Positions 25,108-32,573 of a stretch of 44,144 nucleotides of DNA are shown piece by piece. Under the pieces are notes generated by a model, which worked only from the letters and a program-made list of their open reading frames with translations, was not told the DNA's origin and did no database searches. Source of the DNA: Clostridiales bacterium UBA4080 (GTDB lineage Bacteria > Bacillota > Clostridia > Lachnospirales > Vallitaleaceae). A program made the translations under genes and the position numbers. The stretch covers positions 1-44,144 of the forward strand of contig DFYO01000009.1 in NCBI GenBank assembly GCA_002381865.1, given 5' to 3'. Numbering within the stretch: position 1 is the stretch's first letter; each line of letters begins with the position of its first letter.

Positions 25108-25458
25108 ATGTTTGTAGATATAGTGATGCCCTCAGGCGATATAATTTCGAAGGTGTTCGTAGCAAGCAGCTTTACAAAAAAGCTTTTTGGATATATGCTA
25201 AGAAATAAGCCCCAGCATAATGCGATATTGTTTGAAAAATGCAATAGTATACATACCTTTTTGATGAGGTTCCCAATAGATGTAATATTTTTGGATAAAA
25301 ATTTTAGGGTAATAAAATATATTTCGAAGATGGAAAAAGGCAAAGCTATATGGCCGGTTAAAAATGCAGTTTATGTACTTGAAAGTGAGGCAGACAGATT
25401 TGAAAAAGTAGAAGAGGGTCAAGTTCTTCATAAAAAAAATGCTGATAGTTCACAATAG
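25108..25458 (+). CDS. DUF192 family protein
   Basis: A 116-aa protein of the DUF192 family: FTKKLFGYMLRNKPQHNAIL, the conserved CNSIHTFLMRFPIDVIFLD core and VLESEADRFEKVEEGQVL near the end. No signal peptide is present, unlike many DUF192 proteins, so it should be cytoplasmic. The fold is known but the role is not. It lies between tadC and the histidine kinase gene with gaps of 34 and 23 bases, so it is very likely in the same transcript and may serve pilus assembly or its control. Confidence 0.88.
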   Translation: MFVDIVMPSGDIISKVFVASSFTKKLFGYMLRNKPQHNAILFEKCNSIHTFLMRFPIDVIFLDKNFRVIKYISKMEKGKAIWPVKNAVYVLESEADRFEKVEEGQVLHKKNADSSQ

Positions 25459-25481
25459 AACAAAAAAAAGAGGACAAGTAT

Positions 25482-26690
25482 ATGAGTGAGAAGAAGCTTG
25501 AATTAGAAAGAAGTGCGGGAAAAAAAGCTGAAGCTAATGTTATTAAAGAAATAATTGATAAAACAATTGGTGAGATTAACAATGCCAGAGGCGAAATTGT
25601 TAATATAGTTGACTATGCACGCAATGAACATGAGAATATCAAGTTAGAGCTTGCAGAAACAAGAAAGATTGCAGAAAAGATAATTGGGGAAGTGGATGCA
25701 CTTGAGATGAGGGATAAACTGATGCGCAAAAAGCTTTCCCATGTTTCAAAGGAATTTAATACATACTCAGAGGAGCAGGTAAGGGAGGTCTATGATGCTG
25801 CACTTGAAACAAGAATGCAGCTTATGACCAAAAAAAATGAGGAGAAGATGCTGATAGCTAAGAGAACCCATTTGGAGCTGTCTTTAAAGAAAACTATGGG
25901 CACAATTGAAAATGCTGATAAAGCTATTAACCAAATAGGTCTTGCTGCCAGTTATCTGAAAGGAGAGGTAATGGCTAATATCGAGGGTGTTGATCAGGGG
26001 ACAGAAATGTTTTTTGGAATTAAGATTTTGGAAGCACAGGAAAACGAAAGAAAGAGGATATCGAGAGATATTCATGACGGACCAGCACAATATGTAGCCA
26101 ATATCCTTATGAAGGCGGATTTGTGCGAGAGAATTATACAAAAGGATATGAAACAGGGACTTTTAGAGCTTCAAGAGCTTAAAAAAGCTGTTGGACAGGC
26201 ACTTAAAGAGGTTAGAGGAATTATTTATGATTTGAGACCTATGTCCTTAGATGATTTAGGACTTAACAAAACAATCGAGGAATTTGTAAAAAAATCCAAT
26301 GAAGAAAATGAATGTAAATTTGAATTAAAGCTGACTCCTATGAAGGAGGAGGTAGAATCAATTATTCAAATAGCTGTATTTAGAATTATTCAGGAAATTG
26401 TTAACAATATTAAGAAGCATGCAAAGGCTAATAATGTTCATATTTCGCTGGAATATGGTGCAAAATATCTAAGAATTATTGTGAGTGATGACGGAATTGG
26501 TTTTAATCTAGAAGAAATTATGGACAGAGTTAAAAAAAGTGGTTCATCTTATGGTATAATAGGTATATTAGAAAGAGTAAAGCAATTAAAGGGAGATATT
26601 ACAATTGATTCAGAAGTTGGAAAAGGAACTACCTTTATTGTGAAGCTGCCTATTAGCCGTGAGGTGATGGAAAATGAAAACGGACATTAA
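25482..26690 (+). CDS. degS: DegS-like cytoplasmic sensor histidine kinase
   Basis: A 402-aa protein without membrane helices. Residues about 15-180 are a long coiled coil resembling the DegS sensor domain. The HisKA_3 dimerisation box ERKRISRDIHDGPAQ carries the phospho-acceptor His198. The HATPase_c domain shows the N box (IIQEIVNNIKKHAKA), the G1 box (SDDGIGFNLEE) and the G2 region (SYGIIGILERV). It overlaps the response regulator gene by 17 bases, a sign of coupled translation. DegS-DegU type systems control motility and exoproducts in Firmicutes. Position directly after the Tad genes suggests pilus or motility control, by inference. Confidence 0.92.
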   Translation: MSEKKLELERSAGKKAEANVIKEIIDKTIGEINNARGEIVNIVDYARNEHENIKLELAETRKIAEKIIGEVDALEMRDKLMRKKLSHVSKEFNTYSEEQVREVYDAALETRMQLMTKKNEEKMLIAKRTHLELSLKKTMGTIENADKAINQIGLAASYLKGEVMANIEGVDQGTEMFFGIKILEAQENERKRISRDIHDGPAQYVANILMKADLCERIIQKDMKQGLLELQELKKAVGQALKEVRGIIYDLRPMSLDDLGLNKTIEEFVKKSNEENECKFELKLTPMKEEVESIIQIAVFRIIQEIVNNIKKHAKANNVHISLEYGAKYLRIIVSDDGIGFNLEEIMDRVKKSGSSYGIIGILERVKQLKGDITIDSEVGKGTTFIVKLPISREVMENENGH

Positions 26691-27327
26691 GATTATTGTA
26701 GCAGACGACTTTGATTTAATTAGAGAAGGCGTTAAAAGAATTATCGATTACGAAGACGATATAGAGGTTGTCGGAGAAGCAGTTGATGGAGAGCAGGTCT
26801 TAATACTTGTGGAGAAACTTAAGCCCGATGTATTGCTGCTGGATATGAATATGCCTAAGAAAAGTGGGCTGCAGGTATTAAAGGCGCTGAAGGAAAAGGA
26901 TATTCAGATTAAGACCATAATTCTGACGGTTGAAAATGATTATAATATAATTAAAGAGGCAATAAATATTGGAGCAGATGGCTATGTACTTAAGGAATCT
27001 GTTGGAAAAGAGGTTGTAAAAGCAATATATGCAGTTGTTAATGATGATAAATACATTGATCAATCTCTTATTTCGTTACTCTTTAACGATATAAATCAAA
27101 AGCCGCAGAAAAAAGAAGAAGTGCTAGACGAGCTCAGCACAAGAGAGGTTGAGATATTGTTTTATATTTCCAAGGGATTAAGCAACAAAGAAATAAGCGA
27201 TAAACTTTATATTTCTGAAAAAACGGTAAAAAACTATGCGACAAAGGTATTTCGAAAAATTAATGTCACCGACAGGGTAAAAGCTACTATTTTTGCAATA
27301 GAGCATCACATTGAAAGATATTTGTAA
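26674..27327 (+). CDS. degU: DegU/NarL-family response regulator
   Basis: A 217-aa regulator. The receiver (1-120) has Asp11-Asp12, phospho-acceptor Asp57 (VLLLDMNMP) and the conserved Lys in YVLKES. The LuxR-type helix-turn-helix (about 150-210) reads LSTREVEILFYISKGLSNKE, then EKTVKNYATKVFRKI. GAGGTG precedes the ATG, which lies inside the kinase gene. It is the cognate partner of the upstream kinase and is likely to bind DNA as a dimer. A hairpin at 27354 ends the operon. Confidence 0.93.
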   Translation: MKTDIKIIVADDFDLIREGVKRIIDYEDDIEVVGEAVDGEQVLILVEKLKPDVLLLDMNMPKKSGLQVLKALKEKDIQIKTIILTVENDYNIIKEAINIGADGYVLKESVGKEVVKAIYAVVNDDKYIDQSLISLLFNDINQKPQKKEEVLDELSTREVEILFYISKGLSNKEISDKLYISEKTVKNYATKVFRKINVTDRVKATIFAIEHHIERYL

Positions 27328-27353
27328 GTAACTTTAGTTATACTAAAAAGAAA

Positions 27354-27378
27354 GCCTCCGCTTATATTAGTGGGGGCA
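27354..27378 (+). terminator. Weak terminator after degU
   Basis: GCCTCCGCT (27354-27362) pairs with AGTGGGGGC (27369-27377) with two G-U pairs and a 6-base loop. No long T run follows, so it is a weak or factor-assisted terminator. The rest of the 355-base gap to the chemoreceptor holds a promoter and a short coupled ORF, listed separately. Confidence 0.45.
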
Positions 27379-27487
27379 GCTTATTTCTACAGCTAATAAT
27401 GCTGATTTTTGATTCTAATCTGGATTATTTCTTTCCAAAGGCAATAAAAATACTTGCAAAATTAGCGAATATCCTGCGTTAAGCGCA

Positions 27488-27516
27488 TTGCACAGCAGGT
27501 AAATATTTGTTATAAT
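27488..27516 (+). promoter_or_regulatory. Sigma-A promoter of the mini-ORF and chemoreceptor
   Basis: TTGCAC (27488-27493), an exact 17-base spacer and a perfect TATAAT (27511-27516). Transcription would start near 27523, giving an untranslated leader of about 55 bases before the mini-ORF and about 160 before the chemoreceptor. Confidence 0.65.
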
Positions 27517-27577
27517 ATTTTCACTAGTGCTTTATGCAAAAGAGTAAGCTCTCTGTGATTTTATAAGTGGTGGAAGC

Positions 27578-27685
27578 TTGCTTAAGGATTACGAGCTTTT
27601 AACAAATATGTTGTACGAATATCTTGATTATGATAGGGGAACGGATAGAAGGAAAAATATAATAAGAGGAGTGGTATCACAATGA
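27578..27685 (+). CDS. Possible 35-aa leader protein coupled to the chemoreceptor
   Basis: A frame from a TTG at 27578 (with GGTGG just upstream) or an ATG at 27608 runs to a TGA at 27683-27685. That stop overlaps the chemoreceptor start as ATGA. The product is hydrophilic and looks protein-like (KDYELLTNMLYEYLDYDRGT, ending RGVVSQ). The frame is open from 27547. The four-base overlap is typical of translational coupling. It is too short to assign, and it could be the remnant end of a longer gene. It lies downstream of the promoter at 27488. Confidence 0.4.
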   Translation: MLKDYELLTNMLYEYLDYDRGTDRRKNIIRGVVSQ

Positions 27686-28734
27686 GATTAAATTCTGCAA
27701 AAGGTTCGGAAGAAATTAAAATGATATTAAGCTATGTGAAGGATAGAATGAGCGGAAGACAGGTTCAGAAGCCTTCGGTTGCTGATGACGTGAATATGGA
27801 GCTAATGCATCAATTTGATGAAATGATTAGTCATGAAGAAAGAGTGGTTAAAACAGCAGGAGATATTGCAGATATAGCTAGAAGCCTTAGTGGGTTAGAT
27901 GGCAATATTAATGAAATTTCAAGTCAGCTAATGAAATTTTCAAATGATATGGCATCTCTTAGTGAATCCAATCTTGCAATAGTTCAAGAAACAACCTCAA
28001 GTATGAATCAGGTTAGCGATACCATTGACGTTACTTCTTCTACCCTTGAGGATTTGGCAAATGAATCCGAGGTGCTTTCGAAAAAGAATGACGACAGTGT
28101 TGAGCTTTTAAAGGAAGTGGACAATCTGAAAAATAATGTTATTGAAGATACTGGAGTAATGAGTGAGAACATTAAGCAGTTAGTTAACCTTGCAGCAGAG
28201 GTAGGCAAAATAGTGGATAGTGTTGAGCGTATCGCTGAGCAGACAAATTTACTGGCTTTAAATGCAGCAATTGAAGCAGCAAGAGCTGGAGAACACGGAC
28301 GAGGCTTTGCGGTAGTTGCAGAAGAGGTAAGAAAGCTTGCAGATGATACAAAAACTAATCTAGATGGAATGAGAGATTTTGTTAATCAGATTCATGGAGC
28401 CGCTGAGGATGGAAAGAAAAGTATGGACAGGACACTCTCCTCTACTGAGGTTATGAGTGGTAAAATAGAGATGGTTTCCGGAACCATTGTTGAAAACGTT
28501 GATATGCTTAAAAATGTTATTCACAATGTTGCAGATGTAAATCGTTCAATGCAAGGAATAAGAATTGCTGCTGAAGAGATTAACAAAGCAATGGAGGCAT
28601 CCAGTAAGGATGCAGAGCAGCTTAGCGATATGACGGTAATCATTCATAAAAACGCTCAGCAAAGTGTAGGATTTGCACAACAGATATCGGAAATAGATAA
28701 GAAATTAAGGAATATGGTGGCAATGTATAAGTAA
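27682..28734 (+). CDS. Soluble methyl-accepting chemotaxis protein
   Basis: A 350-aa receptor with no membrane helix or signal peptide. The C-terminal two thirds form the MCP signalling hairpin; the highly conserved tip is present (VERIAEQTNLLALNAAIEAA followed by RAGEHGRGFAVVAEEVRKLA, about 181-220). The first 60 residues have no recognised sensor domain, so the ligand is unknown and it may sense a cytoplasmic signal or work through a partner. It should bind CheA and CheW. Helices flanking the tip hold likely Glu/Gln methylation sites. The start ATG overlaps the stop of the mini-ORF. It lies between the Tad/DegSU and mbl-flagellar blocks. Confidence 0.92.
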   Translation: MRLNSAKGSEEIKMILSYVKDRMSGRQVQKPSVADDVNMELMHQFDEMISHEERVVKTAGDIADIARSLSGLDGNINEISSQLMKFSNDMASLSESNLAIVQETTSSMNQVSDTIDVTSSTLEDLANESEVLSKKNDDSVELLKEVDNLKNNVIEDTGVMSENIKQLVNLAAEVGKIVDSVERIAEQTNLLALNAAIEAARAGEHGRGFAVVAEEVRKLADDTKTNLDGMRDFVNQIHGAAEDGKKSMDRTLSSTEVMSGKIEMVSGTIVENVDMLKNVIHNVADVNRSMQGIRIAAEEINKAMEASSKDAEQLSDMTVIIHKNAQQSVGFAQQISEIDKKLRNMVAMYK

Positions 28735-28790
28735 TTTGAGACAATATAATGTAGCTTTCAATGTTTTTTTCAATATAAGAAAATATACCT

Positions 28791-28818
28791 TTGAAAAATC
28801 TCTATTATTGTATATAAT
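28791..28818 (+). promoter_or_regulatory. Sigma-A promoter of mbl
   Basis: TTGAAA (28791-28796), a 16-base spacer and TATAAT (28813-28818), about 98 bases before the mbl start codon. Confidence 0.6.
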
Positions 28819-28915
28819 ATAGCATAGAGCGAATTTATGATGGTATTTACTGAAAGAAAAAAACTAATCTCTATGAGCTTATATAATATATGATTAATAG
28901 GAAGGTGAAAGAAAA

Positions 28916-29914
28916 ATGTTTGGAGCAGATATTGGAATTGATTTAGGTACGGCAAATATTTTAGTATACATTAAGGGCAAGGGAGTCGTTTTAAGAGAAC
29001 CCTCTGTTGTTGCTATAGACCAAGACACAAAGAAGCTTTTGGCAGTTGGGCATGAAGCAAGACGAATGCTGGGAAGAACTCCAGGTAATATTGTAGCAAT
29101 TAGACCTTTAAGACAAGGGGTTATTTCTGATTATACAGTAACAGAGAAAATGCTTAAATACTTTATTTCTAAAGCGGTAGGAAGAAGCTTTAGAAAACCT
29201 AGAATTACTGTTTGTGTACCAAGCGGTGTTACAGAGGTGGAAAAAAGAGCGGTTGAAGAAGCCACTTATCAGGCAGGAGCAAGAAAGGTTAATATTATTG
29301 AAGAGCCTATTGCAGCGGCTATCGGAGCAGGTATTGATATTTCTAAAGCTTGCGGAAGCATGGTTGTTGATATCGGAGGAGGAACCTCTGATGTTGCAGT
29401 AATTTCTCTTGGAGGTGTGGTAACAAGCACATCTATTAAGATTGCTGGAGATAATTTTGACGAAGCGCTAGTCAGATTCATGAGAAAGAAGCATAATCTG
29501 TTAATCGGAGAAAGAACAGCAGAAGAGATTAAGATTAATATCGGAACTGCATTCAAAAGACCTGAGCTTTTAACTATGGATGTAAGAGGAAGAAACTTGA
29601 TTACAGGACTTCCAAAAACAATAACAGTTACTTCTGAGGAAACTGAAGAAGCGTTAAGAGAATCTACTTCAAAAATTGTTGAGGCAGTACATGGAGTTCT
29701 TGAAAAAACTCCACCAGAATTGGCATCCGATATTGCTGATAGAGGCATTGTTTTAACTGGAGGAGGCAGCTTGCTTCAGGGGTTAGACCAGTTAATTGAA
29801 AGTAAAACTGGAATATCTGTTATTACAGCAGATGATGCATTAACTTGTGTTGCAATTGGTACAGGCAAATATGTTGAATATATTGCAAGTCAAAAATCGG
29901 ATATTTACAACTAA
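28916..29914 (+). CDS. mbl: MreB/Mbl-family actin-like cell-shape protein
   Basis: A 332-aa actin homologue. Phosphate-1 motif GIDLGTAN lies at 7-14, phosphate-2 motif DIGGGTSD at 152-159, and the adenosine motif GIVLTGGGSLLQG near the C-terminus. It forms membrane-bound filaments that guide side-wall peptidoglycan synthesis. The mreC and mreD genes are absent nearby. The downstream flhO- and flhP-like genes match the Bacillus mbl-flhO-flhP arrangement, so Mbl is preferred over MreB. GGAAGGTG lies upstream of the ATG. A strong terminator lies about 115 bases after the stop, so mbl appears separately transcribed from the flagellar genes here. Confidence 0.93.
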   Translation: MFGADIGIDLGTANILVYIKGKGVVLREPSVVAIDQDTKKLLAVGHEARRMLGRTPGNIVAIRPLRQGVISDYTVTEKMLKYFISKAVGRSFRKPRITVCVPSGVTEVEKRAVEEATYQAGARKVNIIEEPIAAAIGAGIDISKACGSMVVDIGGGTSDVAVISLGGVVTSTSIKIAGDNFDEALVRFMRKKHNLLIGERTAEEIKINIGTAFKRPELLTMDVRGRNLITGLPKTITVTSEETEEALRESTSKIVEAVHGVLEKTPPELASDIADRGIVLTGGGSLLQGLDQLIESKTGISVITADDALTCVAIGTGKYVEYIASQKSDIYN

Positions 29915-30029
29915 TAAATGAGTTGGAGCAGCAAGGTCAGTTAATTAGTTTTTAATATTTAGTTTTATAACAATTATATTTGATAAAGTATTACCTGCTT
30001 TTATAAGTGGGCTTGAATTTAACAACAGA

Positions 30030-30072
30030 GAGTGTCGCAAACTACTTTAAGTAGGGAGCGACATTCTTTTTT
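30030..30072 (+). terminator. Terminator after mbl
   Basis: GAGTGTCGC (30030-30038) pairs with GCGACATTC (30058-30066, one G-U pair). An inner hairpin (CTACT / AGTAG) lies in the loop, and a run of six T follows. Confidence 0.85.
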
Positions 30073-30117
30073 GGGCTCTTGCTTGCGGCACTCTATTATT
30101 AAGTTATTATAAGCAGA

Positions 30118-30273
30118 GATTTTTCGGTTCAAAAACTTAATATAAAGCCACAAGGGGACTCATTCAGAAGTGCACAGGAGTAAACGCCTTCCCTGATGCA
30201 CACGATGTGCATGGGAAGGCAGAATGAGTCCCCTTGTGGCTACACAAGAGACACAATTTATATCCGAAAAATC
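30118..30273 (+). repeat. Large nested palindrome, repeat element or structured RNA
   Basis: Three nested inverted repeats share one centre. The outer arms are GATTTTTCGG (30118-30127) and CCGAAAAATC (30264-30273), with ATATAAA / TTTATAT just inside. The middle arms are a perfect 20-bp pair at 30146-30165 and 30222-30241 (AGCCACAAGGGGACTCATTC). The inner arms are GCCTTCCC (30186-30193) with GGGAAGGC (30213-30220), containing ATGCACA / TGTGCAT around a CGA loop. About 20 unpaired bases on the left side contain another GTGCAC. All frames are closed, so it is not coding. It fills most of the 530-base gap between mbl and the flagellar rod genes; I see no gene in the rest of that gap. Confidence 0.75.
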
Positions 30274-30452
30274 GACCGTAAAAATAAAAAAACTATTGAG
30301 TGGAACTCACTTTATTATTCTCCTATAAACAAGCGATAACAATCTGATAAAAAAATAGTACAGATAATTAAAATAATTAATTTGGGGGTTAATGAAAAAC
30401 ACTTTTATTACGATAAATAAGATGAATATACAAATTAGACGAGGTGAAACAC

Positions 30453-31217
30453 ATGCTAAGAGGATTATATACTGCATATACAGGGATGTTGGCGCAGCAA
30501 CAAAAGATGGACACAATATCGAACAATCTTGCCAATGTCAATACTATAGGCTTTAAAAAGGATGCTGCAGTATTTGAATCTTTTAAGGATGTGTATAAGA
30601 TAAAAATTAATGATCCGGAAGCAATCGGGCAAAAGTCTATAGGAAAAGGCAATCTAGGTGTTAAGGTTGGAGAAATTTATACTGATTTTACGCAAGGAAC
30701 CTTTCAGCAAACAGATAGCCCTATTGACTTGGCACTTGAAGGTACCGGAATGTTCGTTATTGGAGTTCCAAATGCTGAGGGTGAGCTCTCATATAAGTAT
30801 ACAAGAGACGGAAGTTTTAATATGGATTCCCAAGGGAGGCTAGTAACTCATGAGGGATTTTTTCTTATTGGCGAAAATGGTCCAATTACTCTAACAGATA
30901 CAAATATCAGGATTTCAGAGGAAGGTAATGTTTTCCATGGAGCAGAGCTTGTAGATAGGGTAAGAACAGTTGACTTTGAAAATCTTAACCAACTTAAGAA
31001 AATAGGCTCTAACTTTTATGAAGCACCAGAAACAGCAGGAGAAAAGGCTTTTGAAGGCAAGGTAATTCAAGGATTTTTAGAATCATCAAACGTAAGCTCG
31101 ATGGACGAAATGATTCATATGATAAATGTTATGAGAACTTATGAAAGCAACCAAAAAATAATAACAACTTATGACACTACTTTGGATAAAGCAGTGAATG
31201 AAGTTGGCAGAGTATAA
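30453..31217 (+). CDS. flhO: Flagellar rod/hook protein, FlhO/FlgF type
   Basis: 254 aa from the ATG at 30453, chosen because GAGGTG precedes it; an in-frame GTG at 30444 overlaps that site. The N-terminal rod motif is LYTAYTGMLAQQQKMDTISN followed by NLANVNTIGFKKD. The FlgF/FlgG-like central domain follows, and the C-terminal coiled segment reads NMDEMIHM-type (SSMDEMIHMINVMRTYESNQ). It assembles into the axial rod through the flagellar export apparatus without a signal peptide. The next rod gene begins 17 bases later. The mbl-flhO-flhP context supports the name. Confidence 0.9.
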   Translation: MLRGLYTAYTGMLAQQQKMDTISNNLANVNTIGFKKDAAVFESFKDVYKIKINDPEAIGQKSIGKGNLGVKVGEIYTDFTQGTFQQTDSPIDLALEGTGMFVIGVPNAEGELSYKYTRDGSFNMDSQGRLVTHEGFFLIGENGPITLTDTNIRISEEGNVFHGAELVDRVRTVDFENLNQLKKIGSNFYEAPETAGEKAFEGKVIQGFLESSNVSSMDEMIHMINVMRTYESNQKIITTYDTTLDKAVNEVGRV

Positions 31218-31234
31218 TCGAGAGGTGAAAAAAT

Positions 31235-32047
31235 ATGCTTAGATCACTATGGACAGCAGCATCAGGTATGAAAAGTCAGCAAATGTATGTAGATTCAATT
31301 GCTCATAACCTTGCAAATGTTAATACGACTGGATTTAAAAAAGAAAGCTTAGAGTTTAAATCCCTTTTATATGCAACACTCAGAGAGTCAGGAACAGATG
31401 AAAATGGAAATGGTTCTCCTGTAAGTCTTCAGCTTGGGCACGGTGTCAGAGCCTCAGCAAATGTGAAGAACTTTTCGCAGGGAAGTCTTCAGATGACTGG
31501 TAATTCTCTTGATTTTGCACTTGAGGGAGACGGATTTTTCGCAGTTCAAGATCTCAATGGAGAGCCTATTTATACTAAGGATGGCTCGTTTAAGCTTTCA
31601 GTAACTGAGGATGCTACAAGGCTAGTTACTACAGACGGATACTTTGTTCTTAATACAGATGGAGAGCCAGTTGAATTTGACTTGAATTTTAACGCTGAAA
31701 AATTAGTAGTTGATAACAATGGCGGACTTGGATATATGAACGAAGAAGGTGTTGAGGATTTAGGTGTTACTATTGGAATAGTACAATTTAGAAATGTTGC
31801 AGGCCTAGATTCTGTAGGAGGCAATTTTTATAAAACGACAACTGCCTCGGGAGAAGCTTTATATGAATTTGATGATGAGGAGCTTAAACAATCCAAACTA
31901 ATTCAAGGAGCTTTAGAAGCATCAAATGTACAGGTAGTGGATGAAATGGTAAAAATGATTGTGGCACAAAGAGCTTATGAGCTTAGCTCAAAAGCAATTC
32001 AGACCTCTGATGATATGCTGGGACTTGCTAACAATCTGAAAAGATAA
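31235..32047 (+). CDS. flhP: Flagellar rod/hook protein, FlhP/FlgG type
   Basis: A 270-aa paralogue of the preceding protein. It has the N-terminal motif LWTAASGMKSQQMYVDSIAH followed by NLANVNTTGFKKES, a central domain with FALEGDGFFAVQD, and the C-terminal EASNVQVVDEMVKMIVAQRA followed by YELSSKAIQTSDDMLGLANN. These end segments pair into the rod coiled coil. GAGGTG precedes the ATG. It is the distal-rod candidate in this cluster; FlgG proper may lie elsewhere with the hook genes. Confidence 0.9.
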   Translation: MLRSLWTAASGMKSQQMYVDSIAHNLANVNTTGFKKESLEFKSLLYATLRESGTDENGNGSPVSLQLGHGVRASANVKNFSQGSLQMTGNSLDFALEGDGFFAVQDLNGEPIYTKDGSFKLSVTEDATRLVTTDGYFVLNTDGEPVEFDLNFNAEKLVVDNNGGLGYMNEEGVEDLGVTIGIVQFRNVAGLDSVGGNFYKTTTASGEALYEFDDEELKQSKLIQGALEASNVQVVDEMVKMIVAQRAYELSSKAIQTSDDMLGLANNLKR

Positions 32048-32061
32048 GCTGAGGTGATATT

Positions 32062-32415
32062 ATGAGTATTGATATTTCAGGAATAAACAACCAAATGATT
32101 CAAAATATCACGCAAAATTCAAAAACGGCTTCTGAGCAAAAGGCTTTCGAAGATCTGCTTAAGGACGCTGTTGAAAAAAAAGACGATGAAAAGCTAAAAA
32201 AAGCCTGTCAGGAATTTGAAGGATATTATTTGCAGCAGCTATTTAAGGAAATGAGAAAAACTGTTCCAGAAGGCACTCTGCTTGAAAAATCACAGGGAAG
32301 AGAAATATTCGAGGATATGCTATATGAAGAGCATGCTAAAAATATTTCTTCAGGTAAAGGTATGGGACTTGCAGATATGCTATATAAGCAATTGTCAAAG
32401 GATAAAACAAGTTAG
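32062..32415 (+). CDS. flgJ: Rod-binding protein (FlgJ N-terminal domain)
   Basis: A 117-aa protein matching only the rod-binding (rod-capping) half of FlgJ: KKACQEFEGYYLQQLFKEMR, then EDMLYEEHAKNISSGKGMGL and ADMLYKQLS. It lacks the muramidase domain found in proteobacterial FlgJ, which is usual in Firmicutes and in CheL-type proteins. It should cap the growing rod. It starts 14 bases after flhP and is followed by a strong terminator, closing this short operon. Confidence 0.88.
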   Translation: MSIDISGINNQMIQNITQNSKTASEQKAFEDLLKDAVEKKDDEKLKKACQEFEGYYLQQLFKEMRKTVPEGTLLEKSQGREIFEDMLYEEHAKNISSGKGMGLADMLYKQLSKDKTS

Positions 32416-32461
32416 TTATTAATTGCGCCCCCATTAATACAATATAGAAGATTAGAAAATC

Positions 32462-32498
32462 GGCCTGCTTATTTAAAAATAAGCAGGCCACAGTTTTT
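32462..32498 (+). terminator. Terminator between flgJ and metK
   Basis: GGCCTGCTTA pairs with TAAGCAGGCC around an AT-rich loop, followed after ACAG by seven T. The short remaining gap to metK leaves no space for an S-box riboswitch. Confidence 0.9.
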
Positions 32499-32573
32499 TT
32501 TACTCTTTATTAATTTAGATTTTTATGCGATAATGGAATGTAAGCAATTGTTATTTATTTAGGAGGAAAGAAT

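Noticed and set aside
27517..27681. Cyclic-di-GMP riboswitch before the chemoreceptor
   Set aside because: The conserved GGCAAACC-type and tetraloop-receptor segments of the class I element are absent, and most of the leader is occupied by the mini-ORF.
29269..29748. Long open frame of 159 codons on the minus strand inside mbl
   Set aside because: It is exactly antisense to a highly conserved actin-family gene, has no ribosome binding site and its translation is a Ser/Pro/Thr-rich shadow with no recognisable domain.
30118..30273. Integron attC site
   Set aside because: The palindrome is long and imperfect like attC, but there is no integrase, no gene cassette array and no recognisable core-site pair.
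30325..30360. Sigma-D promoter before flhO (TAAA near 30327 with CTGATAAA)
   Set aside because: Only about five of eight -10 positions match and the spacing is 13-14 bases, so I did not list it as a feature.
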